From Allodiplogaster sudhausi (taxonomy: Eukaryota; Nematoda; Chromadorea; Rhabditida; Diplogasteridae), in contig CALZFC010000055.1 in the NCBI GenBank assembly GCA_945643635.1, positions 1,210,001-1,274,000 of the forward strand: a DNA stretch of 64,000 nucleotides, written 5' to 3'. The notes below the pieces were generated by a model, which was given only the letters and a program-made list of their open reading frames with translations, made no database searches and had not been told where the DNA came from. Numbering within the stretch: the first letter of the stretch is position 1; each line of letters opens with the position of its first letter. The translations under genes and the position numbers were made by a program. This document shows positions 41,608 to 52,122 of the stretch, in pieces.

Positions 41608-44600
41608 AGAGAAAGAGAGAATAAATGTATAACGGCTAGGTACCAAATGTCAACAGAGAGTTCCCGCACGCTCGGCGCATCATCCTGCGAAACGTCCCTC
41701 TCTATCCAGGACATTATGTCATATGAGAGCGATAAGACATGTACAGAAATGAAGAGAAGAGATGGGCAGAGAGTGAGAAGTAGCGAGCATCCGCCATTAA
41801 GTAATGCAACACGAAAAAGAGAGGTGCTGCTCACTTTGCAAGGCAGAGGCGCTGATTGAAGTGGAACTGCCACAACTTCTGGCATGGTGAGAGGATGCGA
41901 AGATATGAGTGAAAGAGGAAAGAAAGGAGAATGAGGCTGTGCACGCAAGGGCATTCACTGCTCCAGAAGAAGGCATCTACTTCAACTAGAGAGGAGGGTC
42001 AGAGAGAGAGAGAAAGAGAGAGAGGGAGAGAAAAGCAGAAGTCTGCCATCCACTCTCTCTCTGCTTTCTCAGAACATTACCCTCGAGTTGATCAACCATT
42101 TCGAGAAGGAGAAAAAGTACCGGCCCTGCCATGATAAGTAGCTTAGCATTTGATGCACCCCCCTTTCATGCTGTTCTTTTGTCGCTGCTTGGACAACAAT
42201 TGCAAATTCTACCAATCCGTCCACAACAAATCATCCGCCGAACACACATCTTGTGCTTTGACGGACACCAACTGAGAATGCTAGACTCAATCAAAATTAT
42301 ACTGCGTAAGACTAGAAGCAAAAGCTTGCAAAAACTCAAATTTTAATCCCTGTAAGCCTCAGTGAAATAACAAACTTCTGCATAGCAAGATTGACTTGAG
42401 GTGTGTGGACATGGAGCTTCAACATGTGTCTGCTGTATGTCTACGCAGACATCTTCCTCTGCTCCGCTTCTATTGTGCACATGTCGGTCATTTCACTCGA
42501 CCGGTATCTAGGAATTTCGCAGCCACTTAAAACACGCAATAAGTCACGCACCGCTATATTCATCAAGGTTAGTAGAGCGGCGGCATACAAACTGAACCAT
42601 CTTTTCTATTCCTTCTCTCATTATTGTGCATGTTCATATGCGTAATGCCAATAACATATTCTCGTCAGATCAGCCTGGTGTGGTTGATAACAATCCTCAT
42701 TTCATCGCCACTGGCTGCGGTTGCCCTTCATGAGCATTCGAATGTCTTACAACACAACATCTGTGCAGTGCATAGTCGCAGCTATCAAATCTATGGCTCG
42801 ACGCTTGCATTCCTTATTCCATTTCTAATCATGGCCATCACTTATATCCGGACAACAAATCTACTGAATAAGCAGGTAACCTACCCCGCATTTAACAACC
42901 AAGTTATGTAAATATTAAATAATTTACTGCTTAATTTTACAACAGGCGAGCGTAATTAACCAAAGCTCCTCGCAAGGCGGAGGGGGCCTACGACGAGCAG
43001 CGCCACCAAGGAAGGTGGGATACCAATCCGGAAGACGCAGCTCAACCAGCAATGCAACTGGCGAGGGGACTACGGGAACTGGCAGTGCAGGCGGCAAGCT
43101 TTGCTCCACTGAAAGTGTCCCAGGGTCCTCTTGGCAGACCGGCGATGCAGCAGCAGTTAAAGTCAGTCTCAATGCGCATGGACCACTAATAGTACGAAGG
43201 AGTAAAAACACTAACTATTCGCTAGACAACCTCCCAAGGGAGTTGGCCCGACTGACGTCCCAGTGCTTAGCCGGCGTCTCTACTGCCCCTCGAAATCCAC
43301 TTGATTATTATCTCCAAATTTAGTGTTCATTAAGAAAAAGCCACTACACGGAACTGACCATGAGCAAAAGTAATGGATAAAATATTTAGACATATATATT
43401 GCATAAATTTTCCTCAGAAACGATCAAGTGTCCGACGATGGAAAAACCGAACATCTACCTACATTTCGACATTAGTCTCGCGGGTACAACGTCGTACTTC
43501 TTACCAATCACAGAGCACGGTTCGCAGTACAATGGGCAGCGATAACCAATAGCAATCTCTTTCAGGATCTAATGAACGAACACAAAGCAACCAGAGTGCT
43601 GGCCGTTGTCTTCGTGTGTTTCTTCATCTGCTGGACACCTTTTTTCGCAGCCAATTTCGTAAGCGGATTTTGTGGCGACGCCTGCACACTGCCACCTTGG
43701 CTAGGGTAAGCACAAATTTTTCTTTAAACATTCTTTTTATTAAATACCGTTCACTTCAGATCACTATTTCTATGGTTGGGATATGTTTCATCTACCATAA
43801 ACCCGCTTATTTACACCATCTTCAACAAGCGATTTCGCCAATCCTTCATCCGCATCCTACGCGGCCAATGCTGTCATCCCTACCGTCGTTCTGCCAACTC
43901 CACGCATTTCTCCCGTACTCATACCATCCTGCCAGACACATTCACCTAGTCGGTGTAGATCTAAAGGAACAATTCCGCCCATCTTGGCTTTCACGACCAA
44001 TTCTTTCTTTCAGCTCAAATTTGGAACGAGAGCGGGCAATTTCGCGAGAAGAGAATGGCGGAGTCTCTTCCAGAAGCACAATCTCTCGCTCCGGAATAAC
44101 AATTTCGCTAGGCAACATCAACAATGGCGACGTGGCAGGCTCGCCCCGAATGACGCATTCAAATGGTGCTGCAGGGAGCGGAACAGGACACCACAGAAGC
44201 GTCGCCTTTGAAACCCGCTGCGGAGGCCGACGGGAACGCAATGGAAAGCCAGAACGGCATGCCCAGCAGGCGCCTTCTATCACGCCTCCCAAGAAACCAC
44301 TGCGATCCTTGCTCAAGATGGTCAGCTATTCACAATACCTTTTATGCATCTTGCATGCTAGGCTGCAACAACAATTTCAGCAGCCTTCGATGTCATCAAT
44401 CGACGACGAGTCGGAGGAAGATGAATCCGATATAATGCAACGGGAAGTGCCTTCTATCGCAGAGGGCCGTCCTTTAGTATTCCATGCCTCGTCTGGCTCC
44501 GTCACAAATACAACAACTTCCTCGCCGTCCTCCACCCCTTCCGTCTGCTCTCCACAACCTCAAGACATCGACAATCGAGGTGAGCGAAGCTAAAAACCCA

Positions 44601-47600
44601 GCAAAAGGACTTCCGCACTTCGTCCTTCACATGTACTTGCCACAAAATCTAATAAACTGCTCCGAGCAAAAGTGTGCAGACTTCTGTCAACACGAAGGCA
44701 CAGATGATCATTTTAGCATATTTCTTTTCTCTTCAGTTGACAGGAACTCGCACTCGTCATCGCTCCGTCGGTCGATGACTGGTTCCATTCTGGAAGCGCC
44801 TACACGATGTATTGCAGCAGCAGAGCTCATTGCGGCGAGGCCACTGTTCATGTATCACCACACAGCAAAGAGATTCCTTATCAGTCATCAGCAGCCGGAT
44901 GGTTCAGATGGAAACAACATGTGGCGGAAGCTAGCATCAGGTAGATCATATTCCAGCTGGAGTGTAAATGGCAAGCAAGAAATGTCTTTCGTAAGTAGAT
45001 TCTACCAAAATATACGATAGTTAATCCCTTCTGAATTTAAAATGCATTAAGATATCTTTAAGATGATGCGCTGGCAAAGAGACATAAACTGCCGCCAACA
45101 ACAGGAAGAGAGCGCGGGGATTGCGATTCGTCATCTGCAAGGCAGCATCTTCCAGACAACTTGCCAAAACAAAAGAACCAGGCATCAGACTCCAAACACG
45201 ACAACAGGAACTACGGATCTTCGCTCTCTCCTCCTTCCTCTTCTTCCGGACCCCATCTCACACTTGTCTCTGCCAACAATCGGGGCGAAGTGTACAAGGA
45301 AACGTTCCTTTGAATCAGCACCCTCATCAGCTCATTCTATTTCTAGTATTACTAAATTCAGTTCGGGTTGCATATTCTTCGCACTATTCTCATGCTATGA
45401 CCTCAAAACACAATTTGTATTACGTAGTACTGCCTATGCCGTTTGTCTAAATGCTGACTCTCTCACTATTGCAAGGATTACGGTAACGGGTTTCTTTCCT
45501 AGACGATATACATTACGCATCACGCCACAGCAAGTCCAATATGCAATAAGCGAAGATGCCTCCAAAAATCAGCTCAATTTCACGGGAATCTAAGCTAGAT
45601 CACTTGGGCAATATATCAAGAAATGAAGAATAAAAAATGATTGCACGACTTCCAGGCTTCAGGAACATTTCAAGATTTGTGACAGAATAAAATAATTATT
45701 GGAAAGAGATTAGTCCAGATGAAGCTTGTGGCTGGGTAAGGCAGACTTCCTATTTAAGTCACAACTGGGTAGACGAAACATGTTTTCTCAGACATTAATA
45801 GAGAATTATAAAACTTTCGAGTGAAATAAAGAGCCTCACGCTCGTTCTCGTTCTTTCGAAGCCAAAAGCAAATGCGGGAACTGACTTGCTGAGAAGGAAT
45901 CCAATGGCAATGACGGCCCATCTCTTGACATCGTTGTTCGGATCAGAAGCCACCTTCGCAAGCAGACGGCGGACCACACTCGCGTTTCCAGTTCCTCAAA
46001 AGGTTGTGGTGTCTTCGAATTCATTCTACCAAAGACCGTACACAACAGACTTTGAGACCATTCGCGAGTTAATAACACAATATGCACCGCACCGTAAGTG
46101 TATCTAACAAACATCTGCTTGTCTCACAAAGCAAGGCAGATATTCACAAAGAGTATTCGCTTCTATCCCAATTGAGAACTGCTGTTCATTCTATTGGTTC
46201 GGCAAATATATTTAGAATCAAGAATGTCCGACTCGTAATGGCATGGACATGACTGATCAATGAACTAACCAGCATAAGCGAGAGCGAGAAGACTCACTCC
46301 GGTCTGCCTCTGCACGGCATTCGACTTGTTGTCCAGAAGACGAGCCACCCATGGCTCGACCTCCTCTTGTCGGCCTTCAATCAATCCATGCATCATTTCA
46401 CTCCCTCATTCAACGAACCAAAGGCCAGAAGGGCGATTCCAGTGCGAAGTCCACGTTGGATTTTGTCGTGCTGCGTGTCTCCCATGTACTGCACCATTTC
46501 CTGAAATGAGATGGAATAAACAATGGATTCTCGTCAACTGCCAAAACAATATAATCGAACTGACATCGAATGCGGGCTGGCTGAGACTGGCAACATTGAC
46601 GAGTCCCATGGCAGTGGCAGCTGCCTCTCCAGACACCGCGTCATCCAGGAACAGAGTCTCGCGGAGGTGGGTGTACACCTGCACACCAGCTCGTAGTCAT
46701 TTTTAGGAGAACGAAAAGAACTACAATCTTTTTGACGGAGAAGAGTTCAACTAAATTTAAACAACACGAAAAGAACAGGAATGAAGATACCTCAGGCTCA
46801 TGAGTTCCCATCGCAGACAAGCCGAGTCCAAGGCAAGCACCGTGGCGAACCTACAAATAACAAAATCTTCCAGAGCTGCCTAAATTCAACGGAAAACAAA
46901 TAACAAGTAGTAATTGTCAAGTAAGAGAGGTGGCTAACAGCTGCAGTCTGAGCAGCCGAAAGCTGCTCGCGAAGATACTTCGTGATCTCATTGTTACCGT
47001 GATTCGCATGAATTAGACCTGGGAAAATAATCAGTGTTACGGTAAAGACGAATTGGCAAGGGATATGGTAAAGGCATGGCAATTCTAAGAATGAACCTAG
47101 CGCGTAGAGAGAACCGCCCTCCTTGAATCCGAACTGGTCTGCCTCCGCCTTGGGAAGGTAAGGCTCGAGCAGTTTGAGTGCGTTCGCTTCATGTCCCTGC
47201 AAGGATTCTCGCTAATCATGAATACTTGAGAGTGAAAGAAGAAACCTTGTGAATGAGGCCGAGAGTGGCGACGGCGTTGAACTTGTTCCAGTTGGTGGCC
47301 TTGCTGATCCACTCCAGATTGTCGCGCAGGAAGTCATCGCAAGTCGTTCCGAGATGCATCAACCCATTGGCGATCAGAGTCGCGTTGTGAGCCGCGGCCG
47401 TGCGGACGCAGTCCTGAAGAAACCATGCATTCATACAATCAGCCAAGCCTTAGAAGTTATAACTATTTGTAGGACACAAAGAAGGTAACCTTCATTTCCT
47501 TAAGGATGAGCATGTCGGTGTGGTTGTTCTTGATCAGGAACTGCATGTGGTGGCGGATGGTCTCCTCGCCGCGCAGGATTCGACGGAGATTCTCGCGATG

Positions 47601-49404
47601 CTTCGAAGAAACGGCAGGCGATTCCGCCTGTAGTTGCCATCAGATTATTGAACCAAACAACAGTAAATGAGCAAGGAAGAGCCGAAATACTCTGGCAGTG
47701 GAAGTAGACGGGGAAGCAGAGCGAGAGAGCGGAGCATCGGAAGGCGCAGGAGATGTCGATCGCTGAGCTCCCGTCCCATCCACCTTCAACCAAACACTCC
47801 TTCTGCTTTCAACATTTATATATTTGAACTAATAAACGGCGATGAAATATCAAAATCAACCATTAAAAATGTGAGATTACAACACTTCAGACCTTGGACA
47901 GAGCAGAGCGGATCTTGAGGATGAACTGCTGAGATGCATTCTCGTACAGATCGAATGCAAGTTGATACGCAAGCAAGATGCCATCCTTAATTGGAAAAAT
48001 TGACTACTTGAGCCCATCGAGGAAGGCATTCATAAACAGTGTCTTTCTCATGGATTAAAGAAATAACCTCTTCATCCTGGCCGATAAGGCGGTTCAAGAG
48101 ATCGGCAACATCACTCGGTCGCTCCAGTTTGATCATGCACTGCAAGAAAGGCCAAGCTTATCACAACAGATCCACTGCCTGTTAAGGTACGTTAAATAGC
48201 TTGGGCAACAACAGAGATATACATTTACCGAAGAGGAAAAAGAGATAGAGACAACGGGGAATTACCTGGCAAATGCTGACAAAGTCAGGTTTCTCGCTGT
48301 TGCAGTAAAGATTGAGAAGAAGAGCGAGGATCTGGCTGCGAAGGGGAGCATCCAAATGGCCATCCAGCACTCGCTGCACAGTCTCCGACAGCAAAGCTGA
48401 GACAGGAAGAATTACATGGGAGGAGATGAAAGTGAACTCCCTGACTGGCTGGGTCGTCGGTCGAGCGGATCGCAGCCTCGATCATATCCACGCGGCGAGA
48501 GTCGATGGCCAGTCCAATCACATAGCGAAGATCCTTCAGAAATATAGTTGACACCAGTCAAGATATTTCCTTTTTTTCAACTAATCTTTCATGATATAAA
48601 TACAATTAGTTTCATCTATTCCAACCTTCTTCTTCATGTTGGTCTCGAAGAGACGATTGATGAGCTGTTCCAACCGAGGATCAACAGCCTCGCCCGTTCG
48701 CTTCCCCTTCTTGTACGTGTCCAGAGCCTCTTCGATGATGCGCGAGACGTACTATAAAAATAAGATATTTGCAACCAATAAAATAAAATAAGTTTAAAAG
48801 TAAGAAAGAAAGAAAAATAAGCAGCCATGATGACCTGCTCATCTTGGTTGCCAACAACAGCGGAAGGGGGGCGGCTCGTCAGCGAGAAAAGATCGCCGGC
48901 AGCGAGTGCCATCTGGAGAGCAGCCGCGTAGTCCTCCAGGCAGAAGGCCACCTGGGGTGCATCAAACATTGCTAAGATGGTATAAAAAAGATACTCCAAC
49001 CTTGGAAGCAAGCAGCGCTGCACGGAAACGTTGGCCAAAGGTCGTGTCATCGTAAAGGCGCTCGATAGCCGGAAGGTAGTCGGCTACCTAGAATTACACT
49101 TTTCATATCATCTTATTATCCGAAACTGAAAAAAAAAACATTCTAATCGGACCGAGATCGGGAAGAAACTCACTTCAAACCAGGTGGGAGTAAGCACATC
49201 CCAGTCGTCGAAAACGTTGATGACGCGTTCCTTCTCCTTGGCCGAGCTGCGAGTGCTCTCCAGGATGCGCATGTAAGCAGCTGACAAGACAGGAGGCTTC
49301 CATGAGCGAAATGACAATCAGCTCATAGAAATGGAGTAATGCTAACTTGGATCTTGTGGTCCGCCATCGCGTCCACGCCAGGCATTCAGCATGAGGGTCG
49401 ACAT
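28625..49404 (-). CDS. rpn-2: 26S proteasome regulatory subunit RPN2 / PSMD1
   Basis: The large toroidal scaffold of the 19S base, which carries the ubiquitin receptor Rpn13. Thirty exons join in frame to 989 residues (human 953). Exons 1-19 span 49404-45886, exon 20 is 33588-33702, exon 21 is 30505-30621 and exons 22-30 span 30246-28625. Most introns in the first and last groups are short. Recognisable stretches are [48 protein letters not shown] and proteasome/cyclosome repeats such as [49 protein letters not shown] and [19 protein letters not shown]. Then come [20 protein letters not shown], a Lys/Glu-rich segment, and a C-terminus ending FEINYNDY, resembling the Rpn13-binding tail of the human protein (FEYIDD). 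The ATG at 49404 lies eight bases after TTTGCAG. The 12.2-kb intron 33703-45885 contains another gene on the opposite strand. Confidence 0.95.
30622..33587 (-). other. RPN2 intron 20, filled with GA repeats
   Basis: A 2966-base intron between two RPN2 exons that join in frame. It holds purine-rich microsatellites (31087-31192 and 31460-31778) and about 1.6 kb of non-repetitive sequence. Two overlapping open frames of about 97 codons near 32138-32456 resemble no family I know. C-runs near 30486-30499 (in the next intron, beside an exon end), 30919 and 33271 may be of uncertain length. Confidence 0.8.
31460..31778. repeat. Long polypurine (GA)n tract
   Basis: About 320 bases of almost pure purine on the plus strand, with GAGC, GAAA and GAGGAGA variants. 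Such homopurine-homopyrimidine mirror repeats can form triple-stranded DNA. The tract lies inside an RPN2 intron. Confidence 0.85.
35486..35553 (-). pseudogene. tRNA-like sequence in left arm of the foldback element
   Basis: Read on the minus strand, this matches RNA polymerase III internal promoter boxes: an A-box-like TAGAGTATTGG (35536-35546) and a B box GGTTCGATACC (35495-35505) that fits GGTTCGANNCC exactly. Between them TTGAC-TTGCAAT-CTCGA can form an anticodon arm (one mismatch) with anticodon GCA, as in tRNA-Cys. The acceptor stem does not pair, so it is a tRNA relic or a tRNA-derived promoter rather than a working tRNA gene. Confidence 0.6.
36054..36124 (+). pseudogene. tRNA-like sequence in right arm of the foldback element
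   Basis: This is the mirror copy of the left-arm sequence, on the plus strand: A-box-like TAGAGTATTGG at 36064-36074 and B box GGTTCGATACC at 36105-36115, with the same tRNA-Cys-like anticodon arm between. The two copies point towards the element's outer ends, away from each other. Confidence 0.6.
38590..45313 (+). CDS. ser-1: Serotonin receptor, SER-1 / 5-HT2-like GPCR
   Basis: A class A aminergic receptor. Exons: 38590-38822, 40679-40896, 42401-42567, 42669-42875, 42946 to 43191 or 43275, 43418-43483, 43566-43705, 43760-43948, 44014-44320, 44381-44579, 44737-44940, 45063-45313; about 808 or 836 residues. The N-terminal exon has two N-glycosylation sites (Asn57, Asn60). TM1-TM2 contain GLVGNAFVC and [20 protein letters not shown]. 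The amine-binding aspartate of TM3 is Asp167 ([10 protein letters not shown]), and SLDRYLGI is the DRY motif. TM6 has [12 protein letters not shown] and TM7 has [21 protein letters not shown] cytoplasmic tail of about 360 residues ends KETFL, the same Glu-Thr-Phe-Leu PDZ ligand known from C. elegans SER-1. AATAAA lies at 45629. The end of the third-loop exon is unresolved, and an upstream first exon is possible. The gene lies antisense within an RPN2 intron. Confidence 0.88.
41147..41460. repeat. Pyrimidine tract in the second ser-1 intron
   Basis: About 310 bases of CT-rich sequence in which CTCTCTCATTCGC, CTCCTCTCTCTCTCTTCTTC and CTTTCTCCTCTCTC motifs recur. It lies between the exon carrying TM2 and the exon carrying TM3. 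Confidence 0.8.
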
Positions 49405-50116
49405 CTCCGAAACTGCAAACAACCACAAGTCACTAAGAAGCCGTCAATGAAGCCATGAATTGTTAGACACGACAGCAAAGGAATCTACATTTCAAATGTC
49501 ATCAAAGCTTATTCTGTGCAACTAATAGAAAATCATCGCTCAAGATTTGCGCGACTACTCTGATTGTAATTTGACAACGGAACGAAAAAATGTGACCACT
49601 GGTCAGGGAAAGGAGATATCCATGACAGATTAACACACTGTACTTTTAAACACGCTCTATTACAGCTTGGATTCAACTTACTGGGTCTCCTAATCAGAAA
49701 ATTAATCGAAGGAACATAGTCATCATTTATACCCTATTATTCTAATAACATCAGGGTAGTTATATGTACATACATACATCCAAAACATCACAAGTAGAAA
49801 AGGGGCTACAGCTTCTCGTTGTGATTTCTTTTGTAATTGTTTTTGTACTTTCATTGGGAAGACTTCTGCGATTAGCCTAATTTGTAACAAAAAGCCACAA
49901 TTCCTCATCTCCACTTTTCACTATTACATCAAAAGAGATCCGCAGTGATGTTCATCATATTGTGTTGAGATATAAGTTATGACGATGGGAGGAAATTTGT
50001 TGAAGCTTCTTCGCACAGAAGAGAGAGGAGATTGGAAGGGAGAGAGCTCTCCACTCCTCGGCATGCCCTTCTCCATCTCCATTTTCAGTCGCCACCGATT
50101 CGAGACTGTGAAGAAC

Positions 50117-50166
<50 letters not shown>

Positions 50167-50364
50167 ACCTTTACTGCTCACTTCTTGCTTGACTTCAAGT
50201 GCGGCAGTGCTCTGCTTCCTTCCTCTCTTTTTGTCTCGTCCCTCTCTTCTCTCTCCCTCTGTGGCCGAGACCACTCGAGCAGTCAGTATCTCGAGAGCCG
50301 CCAGGGGGAACCTCTCTCGCGCCGTCGTCCAGCCTCACCAGAGAATCGCGCTCAAGTCTCTCTA

Positions 50365-50410
<46 letters not shown>

Positions 50411-51684
50411 ATGTATCTCCCTCTCCCTCCTTTCTCTTTGACAATCACTCCTCGACTTTCTTATGTTGGCTTCTCGTTGACCGTTAGCCCGCGTGCGGAT
50501 CTCTCTGTCAGTCTGCGTCTCTCTGAGTCTCTCTCTCTCTCTATTTCTCTCCCTTTCTCTCTCTTCCTCTAACATTGCTTGCTTGCTTCTCTAGCCTGCT
50601 ATTGTACAGCCAGAATTCAAAAGATAGTTGGCTGAACGAACCCTTAGAAGTCTCTATTGTCTTTCATCCCTTCGTAGATTTTGATTCGTTCCGGTTCTCT
50701 CACTATTTCCTTCTCGATCTGATTACCACTCCGCTATAGTAAACCAGGCCTATCAAACCACATCCATCCCTTGTTCTCTATTATCATATACACTTTGATA
50801 AGCTATGAGTATTCTATTGTAGCTTTCTTTGTAAGCACCGAATGGTCGCGCAGCAGTGAGGATTCCACAGCCTTGGCCACATCACAATCTTCTTTCTACT
50901 GTACATTCCTCTTATTGCTCCAGACATTCTGAGAGAAACAAGGCAGGTGTGAGATTGGAGAGAGAGAACTGCAGAGAGTGCCACAAAAGGACATGGCAAG
51001 GAGAAGATGGCAGAGAGAGAGATAGACAGTGGATGAGAGAGAGAGAGAGAAAGATAGAGAAGAGAGGGAATCTGTAAAGAAGCCCCAATGTGAGGAAGTA
51101 GCACCGCCGCTCGCGCAGGGCTACTCTAGTTGTCACCCAGCCGTTCCCTGATTAGTCTAATCGAGTCGTACTCTTCTTACTTCTCTCACCTCTCTCTCTC
51201 TCCCTCTCTCTCGCTCTCTCTCTCTCTCTCTCCCTCTCTCCCTCTCTCTCGCTCTCTCTCCCTCTCTCTCTCTCACTCTCTCTCTCCTTCCTAACAATCA
51301 GCATGGCTTCTCCGTCCTCTCGTCCCTCTCTGCCAATGGACAGGCCTGTGGTGCCATGCCCTAAGTGTGTAATTCGGACCGACACCCATGTGGCCAGTAC
51401 AAGCGCTACTTCCTTCAAAGTGCTGGCCCTCAAGCGAGGGGAGGCAATCATTTTGGAATTACTGGCCGTCCCCAGTTGACACTCAATCCTGTCCGCTCTT
51501 TCTGAATGCAGAAAGAAGCATCCGATTATATTGTTTGAATAGGATAAAACAGGGTAGCCTGCCGTGGCAGTGGAAGAAGTGTTCGCGTGTGTCTTGCACT
51601 CGCCCTCAGGGCAGAAATCATTTGTATGCCCTTTGTATTATAGATGTGGTTTGGTTGAATCCTGATGATGCTTCTCCTTGCAGA
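49405..51684. other. Divergent intergenic region RPN2 / cadherin
   Basis: About 2.3 kb between two start codons that face away from each other. It holds CT microsatellites (50120-50164 and 50366-50407) and a pyrimidine block (51190-51290). The unique parts show no conserved motif. A 58-codon plus-strand frame starting at 51303, with a CPKC motif, was considered but has no further support. Confidence 0.6.
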
Positions 51685-51971
51685 ATGCGGAAAGAGTGGA
51701 GGCTGAGTTGGTTCTCCCTTTCCTTGCTCTTCCTCCACGGATCCTTCGCCTGTCTCCTCGACGATGGTCGCAGCGCTGTTTATTGGTCCATCAATGAAGA
51801 TCACAAGCCTGGTACGCAAAAACCCTTTCTCCAAATAGCTCTTAAGACAAATTAATGTGTGAACCCAACACTTTCACATACATATTCTTTAGCATGTGCA
51901 TAGACAACCTGCGTTATGTTTCAGTTTCAGTTGAAGTACCCACCAGAACCTCTCTCAGCGTTTCTCTCTCT

Positions 51972-52024
<53 letters not shown>

Positions 52025-52083
52025 GCTCTCTCTCTCCTCTCTTCTCTCTCTCTCTCCCTCTCTCTCTCTTTCTCTCTCTCTCT

Positions 52084-52122
<39 letters not shown>

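Larger units (their letters stand above)
33703..45885 (-). other. RPN2 intron 19 (12.2 kb), host of ser-1 and a foldback element
   Basis: The exon ending at 45886 finishes AGC-AA and the exon starting at 33702 begins T-GAT-CCC, giving the in-frame junction LLSNDPEQC expected for RPN2. The 12,183 bases between are therefore intronic for RPN2. They contain the plus-strand serotonin receptor gene (38590-45313) and the palindromic element at 35088-36518. Between 36521 and 38589 I see only short GA runs (37059-37110) and open frames without recognisable motifs. Confidence 0.9.

Noticed and set aside
43984..44211. Alternative frame through the receptor tail exon, ending QKRRL
   Set aside because: The frame that joins all four tail exons in phase and ends in ETFL is better supported; this one stops within the exon.
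46378..46419. Apparent stop codon interrupting RPN2 after AFGSLNEG
   Set aside because: A 44-base GT-AG intron (46375-46418) removes it and restores the conserved reading [12 protein letters not shown].
49979..50572. Ser/Leu-rich frame with a short non-repetitive start
   Set aside because: The body is CT microsatellite translation; the unique start has no match to a known domain.
51303..51479. 58-codon frame with CPKC between RPN2 and the cadherin
   Set aside because: A single Cys-Pro-Lys-Cys without a second metal-binding pair is not enough, and there is no supporting splice or poly(A) signal.
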